NCBI GenBank assembly: GCA_965656785.1
Contig: CBFHLY010000016.1
Span: forward strand, 1-64,000
Origin: JALQTD01 sp965656785
Lineage (GTDB): Bacteria > Bacteroidota > Bacteroidia > Flavobacteriales_D > Sanyastnellaceae
Reading direction: 5' to 3'
Length of the DNA: 64,000 bases
A program made the position numbers and the translations under genes. The notes under the pieces were generated by a model. That model did no database searches, was not told the DNA's origin, and saw only the letters and a list, made by a program, of their open reading frames with translations. Shown one piece after another: positions 16,171-24,932 of this stretch (its first letter is position 1; each line of letters begins with the position of its first letter).

Positions 16171-19047
16171 TCACTCACACGGCGTATCGTACTGCCCCAA
16201 GAACAACAGGAGGTCGTTCGAGTTAATGTACGCGTTGCCATCGCCGTCCCACATGCACGTGGTCAGCGTTCCGCCATCGGGGAATGTGCACGAGCCATCG
16301 TCTTGCGTGGCGGCCGCGTCGAAGTTCTCGGCATCCGGGTAAGTGCAACCGAGGCAGCTGTAATCGCAGGCCGCTGCGAGTGTGGCAAGCGGCTGGTAAT
16401 TGCACGCACCGGGTTCGAGGCATCCGACGACCGCGCATGAGCCGTCGTCCACGTTCGCATTGGGGTTGAAATTGGAAGCCCAAACGTACGTGCAACCCGC
16501 CACAGGCGCGACGTCAACCTCCGGCGATACCACCATCGCCTTCACGAAGCTGAACCCTGGAGCAGAGAACACGGAGCCGAAAAACTCCAGGTAGAACGTG
16601 CCCGTCACCGTCACGGCATACGTGCCCGCCTCGGTCGCTGTGCCCGACAACTCCATGCACCACGCATCGTCCACAGAGACGGCCTGGGAAAAGTCCCCGG
16701 TCACTTCAATCCCCTCAGGCAACCCCGAAACGGAGGTGGGCAAAAACGCCGTCACCGGCAACATCACATCGGCTGTCGGCGGCTTCACCGTCGAAGGCAA
16801 CTGCAGCACCCATTCTTCGCTGTACGGGCCGTTCAACAGGGCTGTGGAAACCCCGATGGGGTACCAGCCTTCCGGGTTTTGGGGCCAATCATCCGCGCCG
16901 ATTGCAGCACACCCCGCAAAAGGAATCACCGCTTCCGTCGTGCTCGAACAGCCGTTCGCATTGGTGACCGTGGCGTACACCGATCCAGCAGCCAACCCAC
17001 CGAGGGTCAGGTCGTTGCCCAACACCTCCCCCGAAGCGGCCGTCCATTCCACCCCAAAGCTCGGATCCACGAGAACGGTCGCGCTGCCGTTGGCATACGA
17101 CGTGGGCGCCACCACCATCACTTCCGGCTCGGGCACCGCAGCCGGCCATGAAATGACCGAAACGTCGTGCGCCGTGCAGCCGTTCGCATCCGTCACCTCC
17201 AGGGAATACGTGCCCGGATTCAGGTTCATCAATTCCTCCGCGCCCGCAAACTCCACCGGCTCGCTCCCATTGATCGACCACGTCCAAGGCGCCGTTCCCC
17301 CCGATACCGAAGCAGCAATCGCCCCCGTCGCATCCCCATCGCACACCGGATTCGTCGAAGACACCGACCACACCAACGCCGTCGGCTCCTCCACCGTCAC
17401 GTCCACGTCGAACGCGCACCCATCGCCGCGCGACACCGTGAACGCATAATCGCCCCCCGCCAATCCCGTGATCCCCTCCGGAGACCACGCCTCAGCTCCG
17501 CCCGCCCAAGCCACCTCCCACGACGCATCCGGCCCGTCGAACGTGACCAATCCATCGGCCACTCCCGCGCACGAGGCACCCGTCACCACCGCGCTGAATC
17601 CATCGAAGCTCGTGTCCAAAGCCAGCTCCCAAGAAACCGTATCGGAACACGTGTTCGCCGAGAGCACCGCTGTGAAAGCGCCTTCCGCCAGCCCCGCCGC
17701 AATGCCCGCTGCGTCCACTTCCAAGGCGCTGCCTTCCGCCACAACGAGCCATTCCACCTCGAGCGGCGGGTTTCCATTGAGCAACAGAGCGACTTCGCCG
17801 GCAGCCGGTTCCGTGCAGGAGGGGGAAGCAAGCACTTCCGCCGTGGCCTGCGAAATGCCGACGACCTCGATGGGCAGCGTGGCCGTGCAGCCTGCGCCAT
17901 CGGTCAGGGTCACTTCTTGCGGACCGGCATTCACGTATGCAAAGGCGCCGTGCGTGTTCGTCACACCGTTCAGCGTGTACGTGAAGGGGGCCGTGCCGCC
18001 ACTGGCCAAAACCGTAACCGCTCCCCCCGGACCGTCGCACACCGCCGCCACCGAAGTCGCCTCCAAGGCATACGCTTCGGGCGATTCCACCGTGAAGGCC
18101 ACCGTGTCCGCGCACCCCAATCCATCCACCGCCACCACGGTGTGTTCCCCCGCGGTCAGGTCGATGAACGCATCCAGCAACTGCGTCGGTTCGCTCCCGT
18201 CAATTCCGAAGAACACCTCGTACTGCTGACCCGTCACCGAGAGCGTCACCGCACCATCGCCTCCCCCCGGACACGTAGCCGGAGTCGGCTCGGCGGAAAC
18301 CGCCAAGGCACACGGGTACGTGCACGAACCGTCGTCCAGGACGGCTGCCGCGTCGTAATTCACAGCTTCGGGATCCGTGCATCCCGTGCCCACGCTTTCC
18401 GCGTTCGTGAACACCACCGCTTCGGCGAGTTGCTCGTTGGCTGCGCTCCCGTTGACGAAGACCTGGACGTTGAAGGCGCCCGTGAAGGTGCCGTCCGTGG
18501 TCAGTTGCCCGAGCAGAACCTTGAGGTCATCGCCCGCGATGGCGTGGGGGTCATCCGTTGTGAAGTAGCTGCCGCCGATGGCATCGCCGAGGTCGATTTG
18601 GCCATTCACATTGAAGTTGTTCAGTTCCGCAGCCAACCCCACCGCCGTCAAGTTGCTCATCGGAGCGTCCCCGGGGGCAAACCCGATGGTGAACCAGCTG
18701 TCGTACCGCGTTTCGAAGAAAAACGAGAAGAGCGACGCATTCACTTCCATCGCAAAATCTCCCCCGAACATGGCGTTGTAAAAGCCGTTGGTGGAGGAGA
18801 GCGTGAGGGGAGCGCTGGCGTCACCATAGACCGCGGACACCTTGTCGGTCGGATTCGTGAACTCCGCGTAGAATCGGTAGGTTTTATGTCCTGCGAGCAC
18901 CGCGATGCCGGTGGTGTCGTGGTCGGCGATGGCTTCGACGGTGATGCCGGTCATTTGGCCTTGGAGGGAACCCAAAGTGAGCAGCAGCGCGGAAACGAAA
19001 ACAGCAAGCAGGCGGCCGAGGCCGTGCGTATGATGGCAACAGGACAT
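16171..19047 (-). CDS. Secreted SprB-repeat surface protein with dockerin-like tail
   Basis: 958 residues. A signal peptide is visible (RLLAVFVSALLLTLGSLQGQ). Residues about 35-220 form a non-repetitive domain. A DxDGSC module (GCTDPEAVNYDAAAVLDDGSC) follows, then about six SprB/PKD-like repeats of about 75 residues (ASGGTAPFTYTLNG, VSGGTAPWTWSING, and LTAGEHTVVAVDGLGC). Two more DxDGSC modules come near the C-terminus. The last 27 residues run from CMWDGDGNAYINSNDLL to FLGQYDTPC, an EF-hand-like tail. There is no classic T9SS type A or B domain. It is probably an exported adhesin. It stands alone, about 100 bp downstream of the PorP/SprF gene. Confidence 0.75.
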   Translation of the reverse strand: MSCCHHTHGLGRLLAVFVSALLLTLGSLQGQMTGITVEAIADHDTTGIAVLAGHKTYRFYAEFTNPTDKVSAVYGDASAPLTLSSTNGFYNAMFGGDFAMEVNASLFSFFFETRYDSWFTIGFAPGDAPMSNLTAVGLAAELNNFNVNGQIDLGDAIGGSYFTTDDPHAIAGDDLKVLLGQLTTDGTFTGAFNVQVFVNGSAANEQLAEAVVFTNAESVGTGCTDPEAVNYDAAAVLDDGSCTYPCALAVSAEPTPATCPGGGDGAVTLSVTGQQYEVFFGIDGSEPTQLLDAFIDLTAGEHTVVAVDGLGCADTVAFTVESPEAYALEATSVAAVCDGPGGAVTVLASGGTAPFTYTLNGVTNTHGAFAYVNAGPQEVTLTDGAGCTATLPIEVVGISQATAEVLASPSCTEPAAGEVALLLNGNPPLEVEWLVVAEGSALEVDAAGIAAGLAEGAFTAVLSANTCSDTVSWELALDTSFDGFSAVVTGASCAGVADGLVTFDGPDASWEVAWAGGAEAWSPEGITGLAGGDYAFTVSRGDGCAFDVDVTVEEPTALVWSVSSTNPVCDGDATGAIAASVSGGTAPWTWSINGSEPVEFAGAEELMNLNPGTYSLEVTDANGCTAHDVSVISWPAAVPEPEVMVVAPTSYANGSATVLVDPSFGVEWTAASGEVLGNDLTLGGLAAGSVYATVTNANGCSSTTEAVIPFAGCAAIGADDWPQNPEGWYPIGVSTALLNGPYSEEWVLQLPSTVKPPTADVMLPVTAFLPTSVSGLPEGIEVTGDFSQAVSVDDAWCMELSGTATEAGTYAVTVTGTFYLEFFGSVFSAPGFSFVKAMVVSPEVDVAPVAGCTYVWASNFNPNANVDDGSCAVVGCLEPGACNYQPLATLAAACDYSCLGCTYPDAENFDAAATQDDGSCTFPDGGTLTTCMWDGDGNAYINSNDLLLFLGQYDTPCE

Positions 19048-19146
19048 GGTGTGGTGTGGTTGGTTAAGCCCTCCCGCTGGAAGGAGGTCTAAAATAGAGA
19101 AATGCCGCTAAATATCCGAGGTTCAGTGCGTGGAATTTGACTTTTA

Positions 19147-20157
19147 TCAGCCAATTCGGGCCCTCAGGCCCAACTGCATTCCGCCCGAAGCCGCCCGTCC
19201 GTCAGGTGACCCAACGGCCACATCGGGCGCGAGCCAAACGATCCACCGGCGCTTCCACGCCACGTGCACGAGCGGACTCAGGTGGCCCGTGGAACGGTAA
19301 ACCAACCCCGCGCTCACGACCGTCGCAGCGAGGTGCCCGGTGAATTGGCTGTCCTCGCCGAAGGACCAGGCCGCCGCGGCTCCCAGCGTCAAGAGGCGGG
19401 CTCCGCCTTGCGTTTCGAACGCCGCCCAGCCCGTGGCTTCGAGGTCCTGCTGTACTTCGTGGCGGGTGGTGGCGAGGAAGGAATGGCGCACGGTGTAGGG
19501 GTCGAGGGCGCCGTCGTGGCCGAGGAGGCTTTGGTTCGAGGGCAGGTGGAGCCACCGGTAGGCGAGTCGCGAGTGGGCGCCGTTCAGGCCGAGTTCGAAG
19601 CCGCCTTCGAAGTAGGATCGGGAGTCGGTGAGCTCGATTTCTCCGGACGCTGCACTGGCCGGATCGACGGGGTTCGCCAGGTATTGGCTGTCCCAAATCC
19701 CGTCCGCCATCCACCGTCGCCACCCCTTGCCGCCGTGCAGCGCGAGCCGCAATTCCCAGCTCGGATTGAGCTCAACGGACCGGCCGAGTGCGAAGGTCAG
19801 GCGGGTGCGTTGGAGGACATCGGCTTCGTTGTGGTCTTCGATTTGGCCCATGAGCGTCCAGGTTCCGCGGCCACCTCCCCGCCGGCCGAGGAGGGTGTTG
19901 AGGCCGGCGTCGGTGAGGGTCCAACTGCCGGCGAGGCGATTCGTGGTGCAGACCGCGCCGCTGAGCAGGGTCACGGAGGCGTATTGCACGTCGACGAGGC
20001 CGGTGGATTGGCTGTGCCATTTGCCGACGACGGCGTCGTGGGCCCAAAGCGTGGCTCCCGCGCCCAGCCTTCCCGGGAGCAAGTAGCTCGGGGCGTCTTG
20101 CGCAGTCGCTGAGGCGGCGACAAGCAGCAGGAGGACGTTAGCGAACCAGCGTGACAT
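19147..20157 (-). CDS. PorP/SprF-family type IX secretion membrane protein
   Basis: 336 residues with signal peptide (RWFANVLLLLVAASATAQ) and start of mature protein DAPSYLLPGRLGAGATLWAH. The body is beta-rich, with alternating aromatic strands typical of an outer-membrane barrel, ending LGLRARIG. Length and domain order fit PorP/SprF proteins, which in Flavobacterium support secretion or attachment of neighbouring SprB-like, type B CTD proteins. Its start overlaps the 3' end of just such a gene by 20 bases, which gives it a natural client. Confidence 0.8.
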   Translation of the reverse strand: MSRWFANVLLLLVAASATAQDAPSYLLPGRLGAGATLWAHDAVVGKWHSQSTGLVDVQYASVTLLSGAVCTTNRLAGSWTLTDAGLNTLLGRRGGGRGTWTLMGQIEDHNEADVLQRTRLTFALGRSVELNPSWELRLALHGGKGWRRWMADGIWDSQYLANPVDPASAASGEIELTDSRSYFEGGFELGLNGAHSRLAYRWLHLPSNQSLLGHDGALDPYTVRHSFLATTRHEVQQDLEATGWAAFETQGGARLLTLGAAAAWSFGEDSQFTGHLAATVVSAGLVYRSTGHLSPLVHVAWKRRWIVWLAPDVAVGSPDGRAASGGMQLGLRARIG

Positions 20158-23100
20158 GGCGTTCGGTTGTGACGGTCGAGCCGTCGGTGAAGGTCATTTC
20201 GAGTTGCACGACGTAGACGCCGGTGGGGGCGGGGCTTCCCCGGAACTGCCCGTCCCAACCGGGTTGCGGAGCGTTCAGGTCAGCGACGAGTTCGCCCCAG
20301 CGATTGAGGATGCGCATGCGGAACGCGTCCATCGGGTGGCCCCGAACGCCCAGGTGCTCGTTGAGGCCGTCGCCGTTCGGCGAAAACCGGTCCGCAAGGA
20401 ACCACTGTTGCGGCGAGAGCACGCACACGGTGTTCGACGCGCTGACCGCGCAATCGCCGTCGATGCTCGCCGTGACTTGCACCAGCACTTCGCCTGGAAG
20501 TTGCGGATTCCAGAGGGCAGTTTCCCCTTGGATTTGGTCCAAAACCACGCCCGTCCCCGGCTCCCGGACCCACCATTCCACGTCCGTCGCCCCCCCGCCC
20601 TCAATCGCGAGCCCAACGGGCAGCGCATCCCACGGCACGCAATCCGCCGGCCAATTCACGTCCGCCGTGACCTCCGGATGCCCGGGTACCACGAACACGC
20701 CGCTCCCGGTGCAGCCCTCCTCGGGCCACGTCACCGTCCACGGCACCGAACTGCCTGCTGCCGCGTCCAGCACCCACCACGTCGTGTCGTTCGCCGCATC
20801 ATCGGGCACGACCGCCGTGGTATCCCACGTCAATTCCCACGGTGCCTCCGGCAGGATCCACCCGAGGACCTCTGCCGCTCCTTCAAAGCAGGCGGTGTCC
20901 GGTGTACTCAGTTGCAAACCATCGGCTTGAATGACGTTGACCCAAACGGAATCCGCATCCGGAATCCCGCACCCATCGCTCACTTCAGCCACCCACCACA
21001 TGCTCGAATCGGGCACCCAGGGCAGCGGAGCCGTCAGCTCCCAACTGTGCACCGCTGGATTGCCACCCACCGCTCCGTAGGCCACTTCGGCCATTTCGCC
21101 CGCACAAATCAAGTCGTCCGCCACGCTCACCGTGGCTTCAAGGGGCTCCGGAATGACGACTTCAAATGCCGTGTCACTCGTGCAGAAGGTTCCGGTCCAA
21201 ACGGCTTCCACCTCATAAGCGCCGGGCACCAAGGTGTCCACCAACACCGCAGCACCCGGTTCGCCCGCCCACGTCCACGTGGCCTCTCCCGTGGACCATT
21301 CCGGGTCGAACACCGTCCCCGCGCACAACGTGTCCACGACGCCCCCCACAGGTTCGACCTGCTGCCACGGTTCCGATTGCAGCACCGCCGAACTGATGCA
21401 GCCCCCCGGCGCCACATACGTCACCGCCCCGGAAGGCAACCCTTCGCTCGGCGTGAACACCCCGGTGACGGGCTCCACGCCGACCCCTTCCCAAACCCCG
21501 CCTTCCAGCAAATCATCGGGCGCCAACTCCACCGGCGCCGTCGTGCTGCACACCGCGACCTCCGGAATCGCCACACTACCCGGCCACACCACTACCGCCA
21601 GTTCCGCCGAGCACCCGTTGAGGGCGTACGTTACCGTGTACTCCCCCGGGCCCGCAATTGCCGGGTCGAACGCCGCCACGCACCCCTCGGCGCTCACCCC
21701 CGGTCCGCTCCAAACCCCGCACGCGGGCAGCCCCACCAGCTCCACCGGGCTCGCCGTCCCGCACGTCGCCAGGCTGTCCAGCGCCACCGAAGTCGTCTCG
21801 TTCACCACCACCGTTTCCGCCACGCACCCATTTGGCGCAGCATACGTCAACGTCACCTCGCCCGCCCCCGCAACCGCGGGATCGAACCACCCCGTCGTGC
21901 TCACCCCCGGCCCGCTCCAAACCCCACCGGCCGGCGCTGCCCCCACCAATTCCACCAAATCCCCCGCCGGACAAGCCGTCGCATCGGGCGCAGCCTCAAT
22001 GGCCAGCACTTCCCCCACGGCCGGCTGCGCACACCCCGTCAGCTCACACGCCCATTCCGCCACCCCCACCGGCACCCACGACGGATCGAACGCCGTCCCG
22101 CCCGCCACCAACCCCGGCCCCGTCCAAACCCCCGCCTCCGCCACCACCGGCAACACCACCTCCTCACCGTTCGCGCACACCGATCCCAACGCAATCGCCG
22201 GCAACTCCTCCACGATCTCAACGAACGTCGTGTCCGCGCACCCCGCGTATGTCAGCACCAGCTCGTGCGTCCCCGTAAGCGCGGTGATGACGGTCCCCCC
22301 CGGCGAAATCACCGCCCCACTCCAAACCCCATCCGTCCCATCGACTTCAAACGGCGGCGCCCCGAAGCACGAAGCGTACGGCCCCCCCGCGTCTACGAAC
22401 ACAACCTGCGTGGCGGTGTCCAGCGCGCACCCGAGCGGCGACGTGTACGTCACCTCAGCCAGCCCTCCCGAAACATCCAGCCACCACGACCCGCCACTTT
22501 GCACGGCATCCCCCGACCACGTCCCGCCTTCCGGTACGGCCAGCAGTTCCACCGGATCCGAAGCACAGAGCGCCGGCGGCAGTTCCGTGAGCAACGTCAC
22601 CTCCTCCACACCGACCTCCCAACTGAACGCCGTCACCGCCCCGGTCGAATCCTCGGTCGCCACCAACGTCACGGTCACAAGCTCCTCCGGGCACACCACG
22701 ATCCCAGCCGAATCCGGCGTGTCCACCACCGTGCCCCCGGCCGTCACCGTCCACACCCAACTCGCCCCGAAGCACCCCGTCGGCGCCCACCACAACGTGT
22801 CGCACGCCCCTTCACAAACCGCCGAAACCGGATCGAGCCACTCCCCGGACGCTGCGCAATCCGACCCGAGCACGTTGCCCGTCACTTCGAACACGTGCGT
22901 CGAATCGCACGCATCGGTCAACCCCAGTCCCCACGTCACGTCCCACGTGCAATTCGCCTCGAGCGGCCCGTCCACGAACGGCAGGAAGAACCCCGTCGCG
23001 CTGTCGCCCTCGCACACGGGTTCGGCCGCTCCGACCGCGACGCCGCCCGAAACCACAACTGAGTCCGGAATGAACGCCGCGCACGGCACCGACGGATTGA

Positions 23101-23572
23101 TGTGCCACGTCAGCCCCAAGTCTCCGCACGCCGGTTCGTCCGCCGTCAGCGTCGGCGCCGTCGGCGGAGGCGCGTCGCCTTCCCAAAGCAACTCGAACCC
23201 GCAGTAATTCACGCTCACGTCGCTTTGGAAGATGAAGGTCGCCAAGCCGGAGGTGGCCAGGAGGGGGGCGGGGGTGTAGTCGATGCCGGTGATTTGGCCC
23301 AGGAGCACGCCCGTGGCCGGCGGCCCATCGTACACTTCCAGCACGTCAAACGGGCTCTCCAAGCACACATCCGACAAGAACGTGATGTGGATCGGGACGC
23401 CCAATTCCACCGTGAACACGAAAAACTCCTCGCCGCTGTAATCGTCCCCTGCGCCGCCCGTGTCCGTCAACATGCCCGTGCACTCCGTCGAACTTCCGTC
23501 CGCCACCGTGTACTCCTCTTGGGCATGCGCCCCGAGCCACCCCAGCATCAACACCGCCCAAATCCACTTCAT
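20138..23572 (-). CDS. Large T9SS adhesin with type B (gliding) C-terminal domain
   Basis: 1144 residues from ATG 23572; the open frame upstream lacks a signal peptide, while MKWIWAVLMLGWLGAHAQ follows this ATG. The N-terminus (about 20-140) is CUB-like (VLEVYDGPP, FIFQSDVSVNYCGFEL). The middle is a series of Ig/PKD-like repeats with the motif GVWSGPGVS and closing TYAAPNGC. The last about 85 residues, starting FSPNGDGLNEHLGVRGHP, with RILNRWGELV and GWDGQFRGSPAPTGVYV, are the gliding-motility-associated type B sorting domain. The gene is coupled by ATGA to the lipoprotein upstream and overlaps the PorP/SprF gene downstream. It is secreted across the outer membrane by the T9SS. Confidence 0.88.
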   Translation of the reverse strand: MKWIWAVLMLGWLGAHAQEEYTVADGSSTECTGMLTDTGGAGDDYSGEEFFVFTVELGVPIHITFLSDVCLESPFDVLEVYDGPPATGVLLGQITGIDYTPAPLLATSGLATFIFQSDVSVNYCGFELLWEGDAPPPTAPTLTADEPACGDLGLTWHINPSVPCAAFIPDSVVVSGGVAVGAAEPVCEGDSATGFFLPFVDGPLEANCTWDVTWGLGLTDACDSTHVFEVTGNVLGSDCAASGEWLDPVSAVCEGACDTLWWAPTGCFGASWVWTVTAGGTVVDTPDSAGIVVCPEELVTVTLVATEDSTGAVTAFSWEVGVEEVTLLTELPPALCASDPVELLAVPEGGTWSGDAVQSGGSWWLDVSGGLAEVTYTSPLGCALDTATQVVFVDAGGPYASCFGAPPFEVDGTDGVWSGAVISPGGTVITALTGTHELVLTYAGCADTTFVEIVEELPAIALGSVCANGEEVVLPVVAEAGVWTGPGLVAGGTAFDPSWVPVGVAEWACELTGCAQPAVGEVLAIEAAPDATACPAGDLVELVGAAPAGGVWSGPGVSTTGWFDPAVAGAGEVTLTYAAPNGCVAETVVVNETTSVALDSLATCGTASPVELVGLPACGVWSGPGVSAEGCVAAFDPAIAGPGEYTVTYALNGCSAELAVVVWPGSVAIPEVAVCSTTAPVELAPDDLLEGGVWEGVGVEPVTGVFTPSEGLPSGAVTYVAPGGCISSAVLQSEPWQQVEPVGGVVDTLCAGTVFDPEWSTGEATWTWAGEPGAAVLVDTLVPGAYEVEAVWTGTFCTSDTAFEVVIPEPLEATVSVADDLICAGEMAEVAYGAVGGNPAVHSWELTAPLPWVPDSSMWWVAEVSDGCGIPDADSVWVNVIQADGLQLSTPDTACFEGAAEVLGWILPEAPWELTWDTTAVVPDDAANDTTWWVLDAAAGSSVPWTVTWPEEGCTGSGVFVVPGHPEVTADVNWPADCVPWDALPVGLAIEGGGATDVEWWVREPGTGVVLDQIQGETALWNPQLPGEVLVQVTASIDGDCAVSASNTVCVLSPQQWFLADRFSPNGDGLNEHLGVRGHPMDAFRMRILNRWGELVADLNAPQPGWDGQFRGSPAPTGVYVVQLEMTFTDGSTVTTERHVTLVR

Positions 23573-24012
23573 TGCACGGTGTCTTGAATGGTGAGGGTGC
23601 CCGTGACCACAGATGGCGAGCGGTTCCCCGCCCGATCTTCCAAGAAAAACGTCAGCGTGGTCGTTTCGAACGGGCCTTCTTCGAGGAGGAAAAGCGGCGG
23701 CACTTGGACCACGAGGTCCCCCGAAATGTCGAGCTCGAGGTAACCGCCGTTGGGGTCGACCGGCGTCATCGGCGGCAAGTGAAACCCGTCGTCCGCGGTG
23801 AGCCGGGCATCGCGCATCCACAGGCTGTAGGCGTCCGCATCCGCCTCCCCGATGTCGCCTTGCGCATCGCGGTAATGCAGCACCACCTCGACGGGTTGGG
23901 CATGCGCCGTGACCGTGGTCGGGTTCACGCTGACCAAACTGAGTTCCGGCGCCTCAGGCACCACGGTTTCCTTGCAAGCAAGAAATAGCAACAGGGCAGG
24001 CCACCACCTCAT
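23569..24012 (-). CDS. Lipoprotein with Ig-like domain
   Basis: 147 residues. RWWPALLLFLAC at the N-terminus gives a lipobox with the acylated Cys at about residue 13. The rest is a single beta-sandwich-like domain: LSLVSVNPTTVTAHAQPVEV, HYRDAQGDIGEADAD, and TTLTFFLEDRAGNRSPS. The domain has the look of the Ig-like lipoproteins common in Bacteroidota surface operons. Its start overlaps the stop of the upstream lipoprotein gene by ATGA, and its stop overlaps the adhesin start by ATGA. It is likely on the periplasmic or outer leaflet, and may assist the adhesin. Function unknown. Confidence 0.65.
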   Translation of the reverse strand: MRWWPALLLFLACKETVVPEAPELSLVSVNPTTVTAHAQPVEVVLHYRDAQGDIGEADADAYSLWMRDARLTADDGFHLPPMTPVDPNGGYLELDISGDLVVQVPPLFLLEEGPFETTTLTFFLEDRAGNRSPSVVTGTLTIQDTVQ

Positions 24013-24932
24013 GGGATGTACAGGGAATAAAGGGGGAAGAAATAAGGTTGGGCACCCGCAGCGGGCACTTCCAACGCGTTCACACCGTCGCTGATGTCGA
24101 GGCGCAAGTAGAACGTAGACCCTGATGCGGCTCCAGACAAATCCACCATCACCCGGTGCCCGTACGTGCTCATGCCGCCGGCAAAATCCGCCGCCTCAAA
24201 CGTCAACGGGGAGTCGGCGGCTGCGGGCATGGCGAGGTCGAGGTCCGCGAGCGTTTCCGCCATCCGCAACCCCACCTGCAAGTCCTCCACGGCCGTCGAA
24301 TCGTCGCTCACCGCGAACCACAGGTCAATGGGCGCGGCTTCGACCACGAGTTGGTAATTCGCATCGGGATCGCGGTAGTACGGGTCTTGCAAGGTGCCCG
24401 CTGGGAAGCCGCCGAAGCCGCTGACTTGGGGCGCGAGGTTGGCTGTGACGGGCAGGTTGCCGTTCAAATCGGGCGCGCCCGCTTCGATCCACGCCTCGAG
24501 GGCGTCGAGGTAGGCGGGACGGTTCGCGGGCCAGTCGGACCCGGGTTCCAGCGAAAGCGGCATCATCCCGGACGTGTTGGGCACGTCCTCGGTCAGCCGC
24601 GTCATCAGCCACGAGGCTGCCGGGTCGCCCGGCACCACGCGCGCCGAGAAGCCCACGGCCGCGTCGTTCGCGATGACCGGGTGGTTCACCAGCGAATTGT
24701 AGGCCGAACCCACCGTGCTGAAGTGCGGCTCGAAGGTCCCGTCGTGGCATCCAGAGTTCGCACACGTCGGTTGGAACACCTTTTCGTGAAGCCAAACGAA
24801 CGACCCCTCCACCAGCGGCGACTCGCCGTCGATGATGCCCACCACCGAACCCGCCTCGTCGTACGGGTTCTCCGGCGGCTCCGGCTTGCAGCCCAGCGCG
24901 AAAACGACCAGCAAAGCGACGAACCCCCTCAT
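24009..24932 (-). CDS. Cytochrome-c-like lipoprotein
   Basis: 307 residues from ATG 24932; a longer open frame upstream is a shadow. RGFVALLVVFALGC is a lipobox. FQPTCANSGCHDG near residue 58 resembles a heme-binding motif but has four residues between the Cys (CxxxxCH), as in several planctomycete and myxobacterial cytochrome-like proteins. DVPNTSGMMPL provides a candidate distal methionine. The C-terminal half (about 200-307) is a beta-rich domain. It is coupled by ATGA to the DUF1501-type gene upstream and to the lipoprotein downstream. Electron transfer is inferred, not shown. Confidence 0.65.
   Translation of the reverse strand: MRGFVALLVVFALGCKPEPPENPYDEAGSVVGIIDGESPLVEGSFVWLHEKVFQPTCANSGCHDGTFEPHFSTVGSAYNSLVNHPVIANDAAVGFSARVVPGDPAASWLMTRLTEDVPNTSGMMPLSLEPGSDWPANRPAYLDALEAWIEAGAPDLNGNLPVTANLAPQVSGFGGFPAGTLQDPYYRDPDANYQLVVEAAPIDLWFAVSDDSTAVEDLQVGLRMAETLADLDLAMPAAADSPLTFEAADFAGGMSTYGHRVMVDLSGAASGSTFYLRLDISDGVNALEVPAAGAQPYFFPLYSLYIP

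Noticed and set aside
16171..16260. Type A T9SS C-terminal domain in the SprB-repeat protein
   Set aside because: Conserved type A motifs are absent. The end is the EF-hand-like tail shared with two other proteins.
17167..19092. 641-codon plus-strand frame
   Set aside because: Antisense shadow of the SprB-repeat gene, Arg/His-rich without any family.
20156..23062. 968-codon open frame on the plus strand, antisense to the adhesin
   Set aside because: The coding pattern of a high-GC gene with few AT-rich codons keeps the antisense frame free of stops. The composition (Arg/Pro/His-rich, no domains) and the clear adhesin on the other strand show it is a shadow.
21234..23207. 657-codon plus-strand frame, Ser/Thr/Pro-rich
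   Set aside because: Also antisense to the adhesin, with low-complexity sequence and no signal peptide or domain.
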